From Terfezia claveryi (Eukaryota > Ascomycota > Pezizomycetes > Pezizales > Pezizaceae), in contig WHUX01000024.1 of assembly GCA_015179025.1 (NCBI GenBank), positions 248,001 through 312,000 on the forward strand: DNA of 64,000 bases. Reading direction: 5' to 3'. The notes below the pieces were generated by a model. The model did no database searches and was not told where the DNA came from. It saw only the letters and a program-made list of their open reading frames with translations. Of the stretch, positions 55,587 through 64,000 are shown piece by piece (position 1 is the stretch's first letter; each line of letters opens with the position of its first letter). Made by a program: the position numbers and the translations under genes.

Positions 55587-58500
55587 AAGTCACTCTGATG
55601 AGCAATCCTTGATAGGAGAGTGGAAGGCTGGAAGAAGGCAATAAACATATATAAATTGTGTTTGATGTTTAATAGCACTGGGTGAACGTTTGATGGAGGA
55701 GGGAAGAGGGAGGAGGGCTACATCTGGGGTCCTTACTAATTTATAATAGAGGTTCTAGCCGAATATCAGCCCTTACCTCTACCCGTAGGATAATAACTCA
55801 TGGCGCACGTATACACCCCATAATAGTTGGACCATCGGGTGAAGTCTGTGAATTCCAGACGTATTTTCTTTTGCTTTTGGCATTCCCTGCGTGAGTGCTA
55901 TGATACTATTCAGCAGCCAGTCCCCACTTAGGTGACTCTTGATTTTGTAGAACTTGGTGTTCTCTATTGGGTCTTTTCACATTTCCCGGTATTCAAAGTT
56001 AGTGGTTTTGAAGTTCATGTTATCGGGGTCCTCGAGATTCTCCTGGTAATGTAAGTATGGTAATTCTGCAGGAGCCGTGTTTGCCGATTCGCTTTGAACG
56101 AGATATTAATATTGTGCGAAATCGTTATCGGTCGGGTTCGCACATGCACAAAAGCCTGTTAAGGGTCCTAATTGTGTGTGTCTATGAGATCCACAACTCC
56201 ATTCTGTCAACAAGACTCTATTCTATACGATGTGCGGCTAGAAGAGTTCAGCAAGAGGAGGATAGAGTAAACGAGCATAAGTTGTGAGTGGTGAGGTGAT
56301 CACAGGTAGCCTTGTTATCTCCAGCATGGAGGTAGCCTCGATTCGATCATCGAGTCCGATTGGTTCTCCGGTCCTCTATCTTCAAATGACAATGTTAACC
56401 TACATGAGTCCCGGCATCATAGTCGGCATGTATAAGCGAAAATGGTCTAGTGCCATACACTGTGATAGGGCAAGCCCCGTTACTTCAATGCCTGTACTAT
56501 CTCCAAATCAGATGTTCATTCAGAGCCAATTCAGATAGAATATGGTATCGCTGGCGTAGTGGTGAATATTTACTTCCATAGCCCGGACATCTCACCACCT
56601 CTGAGTCCCAGACCTACTTTATGTCAGACTTTCGTTTTGCACAGCCGAGATATGGAAATACTTGCGCTTTATATCCATTGTCATTGCCAATACAGACCTA
56701 AACTTCAATGCCCTCCTCCTGTATCCTTAACAAGCAAAAGATGACCGATGACAAGCAAAGTGAACAATATTATAACGTGGAAAGGCTTGGAGAACCGGTC
56801 AGCAGTTGGCTTTCGAGTGTGTTATTTGTACCGATATCCCGAAAGCTGTTTTTGATTTTATCTGCCACTTTAGCTACACCACTCAGAGTGCTTACCCCTG
56901 GTGTTGTAGGCATGCTCTATGATCTATTCTGCTGGTAATGCTGAGACTATGAATATTGAAGTGCCCTGATTGTAGATGTGTATGATGGAAGGCAATACTG
57001 AAGGTTGTCATCCGAACACGCCCATTTTTATATTTTGCCGTTGCATGAGTCTGCAAAGCGAGTTTCTGTAGTACTGGTTGAACAAAAGCGTTCCATAGCC
57101 ATATCAACTCTCTCTTGACTTCCATTTGCTTGTGCCAAAACACTTAACGTTGAGGCATGAGGAACGTCAGAAAGTAATGCTTGTCACCTTTGCAGGCACT
57201 GCGGAGATTTGTGACATTCAGCATACAATTGATCCTTCTTACACAAATACTCCTCGGATTTTGGCCGAATTTGCCGAAGTATATTATTCAAACCTTGTGC
57301 AACCTGAATGCTTTTGTGAATTGCAAATTTGTCGTATTTGTAGACTTTTTCTATTGAATCATCCAAAGACACAGTGGAGGGAAATGGCGAGTCCAGTTCA
57401 AGTGTAGGGAATGAAAGTTTTCTAGGTAAAATCGTGTGCTGGCCATTAGGTCCGATCAACAGACTAAGGTCAGATATACCAAGTATTAATATATTGTCCC
57501 AAGAGATAATGCCGATCCTCGCGCCCCAAAGGCCAGGGGCATCAGATAAATAGCATATGCAAGAGGGAGCAGGCTTTTAGCAAGTCTTGGACTGAAAGGT
57601 TAAAACCCAGCATCTGTGACATACTTATAGCGCTCTAAATCCCATCAATACTGGGGAAGTACTGATGCTCCAGGTGGCGAACTATGTAGAAACAAGCCCT
57701 GCAGATTTTTCAACAGTCCTGGTTCGTCTGGGTCCGGGTGATATTATTATTCTGATGTTACTAGTACTGCTGCCTCCGACCCAAAGTCCTGCAAATCTCC
57801 AGTTCGCTCATATTGCCTGTTAAGATGGCTCCCAAGGTTTCTCAGCGCGGCCTGGATGATTCTCTGGTGTTGCTCCTACTGCTGACGTTGATAGAGCAAT
57901 CGCACACTCTAAGTGTTGTATGTAGATTTTCCAGTTTGCTCATACTGGGTGCTCCAATAGATCCCAAGATTGGGGGGCACGAGACTAGGTCAGGGTGAAG
58001 TAACGTTCGCCCGACTAGCTCTCTCCACTGTTGGCGTAATAGCGGTGTCGATCCAATCGCTGGATCCTCCGCCGGGTTTCTTATATCTTGTATACCGTAA
58101 ATATTAGATCAGCTCATGCAATATCAGGTCATAAAAGAATTTGGCAGCTTTTGTCATTGCCTGAGATCCCTTTGCGGTGACTACTGATTATAATTAGTAG
58201 GCAAACCTCCACTGGAATTGCCCCTAGATCTCAGTTACCCAATTGTATAAACTTTGCTGATGCAGTAAATATTGGATGTTAGAAATTCCAATCTTGGTGT
58301 GTTAAGACTTGGATTGTTCACTGCAGTTGATTGTGAGCTGTATTTGAGGGTTGGGATTCCCGGAAATGGGAAACCATCTTATATCTTTATCAACCGCCTT
58401 AGAGCTTGTCTGCAAGAACACTTGTGCTGTAAGATAAATTCTCCTGGGCTGAGCGGAAGGCTGCCTTTCCTCCTCTGGCCCACATGGTATAATATTAATA

Positions 58501-60500
58501 TAATACGTGAAAATCAGCGCCTTGCAATAACATACGCCTTGTACAAATTATCCCATCTGTAAGTGTGACTAAAATATTTTCCCATGTAATACAGAGCCTG
58601 TTCACATGATCGACTCGATGCAAGTGAAATCTCCCGATTACAAAGCCTTCATGCATCTGCAGAAGCACTCAAGTTTCCAAATATTTTCAATCAAATATTT
58701 TCAATCTGGGGCAACAAGGCGGATTCAAATATATGCAGGCAACTAGGCAGCAGAGGCTCAAATTTCAGCTGGTAGGAACGGATCACCCTCCTTTGGCAGT
58801 TCCTACGTATTCGAAAAAAAAAAAAAAATCACGAAATTTTGGGCTGACCGACTCTACTGTATATGCGGTCATTTATATTGAGCTCGCTCTCGGAAGCTGT
58901 ACATGTGGGGGATACAAGGTTACGAGGATCAGAATATTGAAAATATTCGGAGAACCAAAGAGGAGCTTGCTATTCAGATCTCCAAGGCTAAGGAAGTATT
59001 GCTCTCATTAACGGAGCTCCAAATACATGCGCTTATGCAAATATTATCCGTCCGTCACCACTGTCCACTTTGGGAGACCGGCGATTTGATTCCCACCTAC
59101 CTGAGAATCCAATCAGTCGAATCTTCGATTTCATCCAATGTCGCTCTCTCCTTCATCAAAGCTTCCAACACCTCATACCTGCATGTTGAGCACTCATGCT
59201 CCCTTGATATCACTATTGCTATTTGAACCGTCCTAGCCTTATGAAGTATTCAGACTGCACATGGTTCATCCCTTTCTACCCTTTGCTGATGAAGTAGTCG
59301 CACGAATAGTCCTCAATATTACTGGATTTTTTCCTCCGATTCATCAGTATCTCTAAAATAATCTCTCCATTTCACACTTAAATGCAGAAAAAGAGTGCAG
59401 GAAGAGTGGAGAGAATCTAGGGAACTCCTTTGACGGTGTCCCCTCTCTACTTCACAGCGTCCTCTGCTCACTTCCGGGTCGATTTGGACACAAATCATTG
59501 CACTACATATCGAATGTCTGGTCTCCGCATTCGAGCCGGATAAGAGTCGTCCAACAAGAAGGTTGGAAAAAATAGTAACCCATGTTGACGAATTCGTGCA
59601 AGAAAACCTTTATCTAGGCCCGTTTATTTCAATGAATATGGTCTGTGAATTTACTGAATTTCATGATGGTATTGTACCTTTTTCTGTGTTGGAATTATTT
59701 AAATTCATAGTCTGTTTTCTTATACAAGTTCTTAGTGGAACACCGAGTTCGTATCTCGTATAGTAAGTAATCTCATAACTGATTCACTCAAAATCATGCA
59801 ATGCAATGGCATAAATAACATGGAGGTTTATTGATAATTCTTCGAATTGAGTCTGGTAAAGTACATAGCAATACTTATACTGCAACCATGAGCGGGATAC
59901 ACCATTATACACGTAGCCAATACTAATTTCTTCTTGAATACGCCCTTGGAACAAAAAGGTTATTATATATAAGTATATACCAAACCCCTTGCGAAAGTAC
60001 TGTAGCAAAATATACGTAAGGAAGCTGGTTGTATCCAACCTGTGCCTGATTCAGTTTAGGGTAACTACCTAATTCTACATTCTATCCCCATGTGTTAGTT
60101 TTAGAGACTCCCCCTTCCGGAAAGAATGCGCGCCATTCATTTTCTTTTTTGGTAGTTCTAGAACGTGATTTAAGGCAAGGCTCTAAATATAAAAGCAACT
60201 CTACAAAGCAAAATCTAACCATCCAGCTACGTACGTGTGAAAAGTAAATATCAAATTCTAACATAATAGTGTGTATAACTTCAACTGACCCGCAACACCA
60301 TGCCAGTACCACATGCAAAGAAACCAAAAAAAAGCATAAAAAAAAAGATATTAATTATACAAGCTATGTCATAGGGGTATGGTGGAATAGGGTCCTGCTT
60401 GTAGTAGCTCCTAGGTACTTATTTCCTTACTATCTAACCTACCCACCTCTCTATTAGTCAATCAGTCATCCAAAATTAACACTTTGCCCTCAGGAAGCAC
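55587..60500. other. 5-kb region with only weak or degenerate ORFs
   Basis: Candidate fragments are a minus pair at 56892-57143 and 57184-57459 that could be exons, a plus frame at 58272-58562 with VGIPGNGKPS that faintly resembles a P-loop, and a helical plus frame at 58903-59226. None has a supported gene model. An A-run lies at 58816-58828. Confidence 0.35.
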
Positions 60501-62913
60501 TCACTTTATCTTCTTCCCACCCTTCTCCGCCCTCACCTCACCCTCACTCTCTCCCACCCCCACCCCAACCTCGATCTCCGCCTTAACTTCGTCCCCTTCC
60601 TCAACTTCCTTCCTCTTCCCCTCCCTGGCCTTCTGCACCCCCGGCGGCGCCCCCTTGGCAGCCTTCATCGGTCCCCACCCCCACGTCGGATTCATTTGAT
60701 ACCTGACCTCCCTCTTCCCCCTTGCTTCCCGCCCCTGCTTCTCTCCCTATCCTTCCCCAGCTCCTCATCAAACCTCACTTCCCCGATTCTTTTCCTAACC
60801 TCCTCCCGTGCTCCGCCAACTTCACCTTCACCATCTCCACCACCTCCACCGAGCCCTTTCAACACCTTTATCCCGGGTCCCTTTGCATTTAGGTTCTCAA
60901 TTTTGACAGGCGCGTACTTCTCGACCCACTGCCTCATTACCTCCCACACGACGATCCACGGTGCGGTGGTTTTAATGCTGTTAGGCCGGCAGTGGGAGCG
61001 GCCGACGGGGTAGCCGAGGGAGAGGAGGGCCCCACGCAGGGAGGCTTGTGTGGGGGAGATGCTGTGGACGGTCTTTGAGAGACGGGTGGGGAGGAGGAAG
61101 AAGTAGGGGTGGGGAAGGGGGGGATAAGGAGGGGTTGGCGGGGCGAGAGTTTCCGCACCTAAAATTATGCTTGAGGTGGTGAGGTAGTTGTCAACTAGTA
61201 TTGCCGTGCCTGATTCTGCCGCTGTCCCTGTCGCTGCATTCCCCTCCTCTACAACCACAAACTCCTCCCCCTCCGCAGCAGCTTTCGTTGTCCCAGCTAC
61301 AGGAATGGGATTCTTCGTGAACGTACACTCATCCAGCGCCGTCATAACCATGCCCCTAATCCTCGGCAGGGTATTATACACCTCCTCATCTGCCCCCTCT
61401 ACCATTTCCAACAACCTCCTCACAAACCCCTCCTCATGCATATCCCCCCCCACATCGGTCCCCCAATATGCTCCCTAAACCCACACCAGTCGCACCCCTT
61501 CCCCCCGTCCGGCGCCGGCGCAAGACCATACTTTACAAACTCGCTCCCCTTCCTCCCGACCTCCGTTTTCGCTCGGCCCAAAGCCACAGTTCGCCAAGCG
61601 CCACACCCACTATCGCAGTTATACACAAGCATAGATTTACTTGCGAGGTTCTTGACCTCCGCGGCGCTCTTCTTCACCCGGATGAACACTCTTGCGTAGA
61701 AATCTATGCTTAGGCTTAATAAGGGTTCGATTGCAAGCCCGTATTTTGCAGCGGTAGTTGCGATGCTGTAGATTATGAGCCGGAGACCGACTTCATGTGA
61801 GGCGTCGCCCTTGATCGGCATTCCTCCATAGAGAGCAAAACATTTCTCCGCGTATCCAGTCGACGCCCAGACTCCTGCATCGGTGCAGGTAACACAGAGT
61901 AGGCCTCCTCCTCCACCGGTAGCATGTCCAGGGCCAGAGTCCTTCGTGACGATAGCTTGGAGTGCAGAGTCGAGGAAGGGGGACGCAGTTCCGTACGGGT
62001 CCAGGTCAATCACATGGTAATTGTGTGGAGAGGCGCACATGTGTGCTTGGGCTGCGGAGGTGATGGGGGTAATTTTTTGGATGGCGGAGGGGTTAGCGGG
62101 GTGGTTGTAGAGGAGGTTGCGGTGGATAGCCTGCACAGCGGCAGTGGAGAGGTCGTTGGCAGTGAGGTGCGTTGCGAAGGGAATTTCAAGGGCGTAGCGG
62201 AGGGCCCGGAGGCCAGTGGCAGAGAGGGCGTCCAGGATGCGGAATGGTGGGGTGGTTGGCTTTGAAGTCAGGGTGGCCTCGGAGGAGGGGAATTGGTCCA
62301 CGTCCATTACATCGGGGTTTTCCTCGTGGCCATGACCATCTTTCCGTTCTTCTTCCTTCCCTACTTTCTCCTTCTCACACTTCTCTTCCTCCTCACCCTC
62401 CTCTCCCATCGCAGTCTGCTTCTTCGCCTTCCCATCCTTCCCAGTCTTCCCACCCTGCCGCTTCGCCCTGCTCCTCCCTTCCTCCCTCTCCCTCAAATAT
62501 CCTTCCCCAAACGTCTTTATTGCAAGCACACTCAAATCCCTATTGAAATTTTGAATCGGGTTGTAAAACACCTCGCCTCCCCCGGGGAACAGGATTGTAG
62601 CCTTCCCCTCGGTGATTGCCGTAAATTCCTTCTCGGCGCCGTCTTCGGTGACTTTGACCTGAGTAGAGTGTGTGGGCTTTGGGCCTGAGGGGGCGGCGAT
62701 GGTGCCTGACATTTCTGCAGCGGTGCACTTGCTGGGAGGTGGGGGTGGTTGGCGGAGGGGCAGCGAAGCGATTGCCATCGACGAATACTCCAAGAAGTGC
62801 GGCGACAGCGATCGCGATGAGCCGAATCGCAGGGACTGGTATAGTCGAGCCTGCTGCTGTGCTTTTGTCCAGGACGGTCTTCTGCACAGCAATCGCACTC
62901 GACAGAGCCACAT
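60501..62913 (-). CDS. TRM1: tRNA (guanine26-N2)-dimethyltransferase Trm1, two one-base frame breaks
   Basis: Three frames in order (62913 to 61420, about 61453 to 60692, 60695 to 60501) join into one Trm1 if one base is restored in the G8 run at about 61445-61452 and one in the G5 run near 60717. Motifs: FRILDALSATGLRALRYALE (SAM binding), DLDPYGTASPFLD (catalytic), zinc ligands YNCDSGC and GCDWCGF, GGPMWGG, and the C-terminal RYQMNPTWGWGPM, ending in a basic tail. Trm1 makes m2,2G26 in tRNA in the nucleus and in mitochondria. The first ATG gives an Arg-rich, acid-free leader (MWLCRVRLLCRRPSW) suited to mitochondrial import, and ATG 62778 (residue 46) would give a nuclear form. An insert (residues 145-205) is Lys/Glu-rich and variable. 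Single-copy essential-type genes are unlikely to carry two breaks, so sequence errors are the best explanation. Confidence 0.9.
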
Positions 62914-62989
62914 ATAGATGTTGCGATTGCAATTGCGTCAAAAGATACCCGCCAGGGAGAGCAGAGCCGCAATGCTCGGCGGTGGGCTG

Positions 62990-63486
62990 TTTTTTTTTTC
63001 TAAATCAAGATACAAGATAACATACGGAGGCATTCAAAGGAACTAAAACCCCGGGCCTATTATATATATTATCAAGAGGGTTTCATCAACAAGAATCGGA
63101 GATCTAATAATTGTTTGTTCAGTTATCTGGATTAATAAGCCCCAACGGCTTTTTCGAAGGGGCTTTGTTTGAATACCCTTACCACTTATGTCCGATATAT
63201 GTGTATATACTATTTACACTACTCACCCCACAAGAATAACGACGATTGACGGCTCGCATGCAAGATTCATACATCCCACCGGATTCAAGTACATACAAGT
63301 GCCATCCGAAGTTTATGCAGATCGAGTTCACCAGCGTCACTAAGCGTCTCCAAGCGTGAGATTCGCTATGTACCGGGCTAGCGACAAGGCTTGCGACAAG
63401 GGTCAAGCGACCCTACAAAATGCGGGGCAGGCAACACTTCACCCTCATATTTGACTTCCCAGAGCCCAGGTTTTCACGGATAATAA
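62990..63486. other. Between TRM1 and the pogo element
   Basis: This stretch holds the TRM1 promoter with a T-run at 62990-62999, then probably the 5' non-coding part of the transposon. No terminal repeat could be confirmed without the other end. Confidence 0.35.
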
Positions 63487-63993
63487 TTGGACACAGGTAA
63501 GTGTAACTTCTCGATGAAGGGTGATTATAAGCTCAATATTTTGGCAGCATATAGGTACCCTACATCCGCAACAATGGGTCGAGTGAAGCCTAGAAAGCTC
63601 AAGTCAGAGGATCAAAGGGAGTCATCTATTGCTCGAGCACTCAAAGGACTGCAATCTGGACTCTACCCGTCGATTCGCAAGGCTGCCGATATCAATGCTA
63701 TTTCCTATAGTACCTTACAAAGACGTTTTCATGGCGCACAGGACAGAGTAGCTGCCCATGAAGCCCAGCAGCTTGTGACAGCAGCAGAGGAGCGAGCTAT
63801 TGTGCGATGGATATATCAGTTGGAGTTGGCAGGCTTTCCACCTCGCATTGAGCATGTGCGCGAAGCGGTTATGATCCTACAAGGCAGCCCTAACAATCTG
63901 GACCAAGTTATTGGAAAGAATTGGATCACAAGATTCCTTAATCGACATCCAGATCTTGTTGCAAAATTCTCCTCCGCACTTGTTAAAAAATGA
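63487..63993 (+). CDS. Pogo-type transposase, N-terminal HTH part, cut by a stop near the window end
   Basis: The likely start is ATG 63574 (MGRVKPRKLKSED) rather than 63487. Residues 40-80 from there form a psq-like HTH (IRKAADINAISYSTLQRRFHG). Then comes a CENP-B/Tc5-type HTH with EERAIVRWIYQLELAGFPP, VIGKNWITRFLNRHPDL and VAKFSSALVKK. This is the DNA-binding half of a DDE_1 pogo transposase. A TGA at 63991-63993 interrupts it where the family continues, and CGA would be the expected codon, so a C-to-T change at CpG is likely. The catalytic half lies beyond the window. The GC-rich segment 63145-63165 (AGCCCC..GGGGCT) may belong to its 5' end. Confidence 0.75.
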   Translation: MDTGKCNFSMKGDYKLNILAAYRYPTSATMGRVKPRKLKSEDQRESSIARALKGLQSGLYPSIRKAADINAISYSTLQRRFHGAQDRVAAHEAQQLVTAAEERAIVRWIYQLELAGFPPRIEHVREAVMILQGSPNNLDQVIGKNWITRFLNRHPDLVAKFSSALVKK

Positions 63994-64000
63994 ATCAAAA

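Noticed and set aside
61924..62546. Plus-strand ORFs of 113-131 codons opposite TRM1
   Set aside because: They are antisense shadows of the GC-rich TRM1 coding frame.

Overview
The window comes from a filamentous ascomycete, most likely a Pezizomycete of the truffle/cup-fungus kind. The reasons are spliced genes with short introns of about 50-80 nt with GT..AG ends, recognisable fungal genes (an Ist2/anoctamin-like protein, NTE1, TRM1), a homologue of the Aleuria-type fucose lectin, and a very high load of nested transposable elements. No bacterial, organellar or prophage signature and no convincing tRNA or rRNA gene was seen. Species assignment is inference.

Layout. Bases 1-8.4 kb are a compact conserved block: the N-terminal part of an Ist2/anoctamin-like gene (minus), a GCIP/cyclin-D-binding-like gene (plus) and a complete three-exon NTE1 lysophospholipase (minus). 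From 8.4 to about 60 kb the sequence is mostly a repeat island with isolated genes: a three-exon fucose-specific lectin (15.0-16.0 kb), an unidentified 198-codon ORF (22 kb), a protein with a PD-(D/E)XK-like motif (24.8-25.7 kb), a wrecked Crinkler/RHS-type effector (30.3-31.7 kb), an intact OTT_1508-like deaminase (48.4-49.7 kb) and a 679-codon protein of unknown function (53.3-55.6 kb). From 60.5 to 62.9 kb TRM1 (minus) marks a return to conserved sequence, and a pogo-type transposase starts at 63.5 kb.

Mobile elements. A SINE-like family is present in about eight copies. Five have 12-14 bp target-site duplications, and one insertion is only the 36-bp tail. There are two LINE fragments, a gypsy integrase plus 3' end, two copies of a gypsy/Ginger-like integrase fragment, a 4.1-kb PIF/Harbinger element with 32-bp terminal repeats and a convergent AT-hook partner gene, a deletion derivative of a related Harbinger element, and two copies of a 0.9-kb TA-flanked transposon whose small ORF is conserved between copies. 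There are also several MITE/foldback families (ends CCGTAGA, GTCTGG and TTAACGT) and long minisatellites. Insertions are nested, which gives a relative order of events: the TA transposon lies inside a SINE tail, SINEs lie inside an integrase fragment, a minisatellite, a LINE and the effector gene, and the LINE abuts the broken end of the effector gene.

The most notable non-transposon content is a set of proteins related to polymorphic-toxin or effector systems: the OTT_1508 deaminase, the Crinkler/RHS-type pseudogene and possibly the PD-(D/E)XK protein. They lie with a lectin inside the repeat island. Four ORF breaks lie at single-base deficits in homopolymers (two in TRM1, one in the 679-codon gene, one in the Harbinger partner gene), which suggests consensus errors rather than gene decay.
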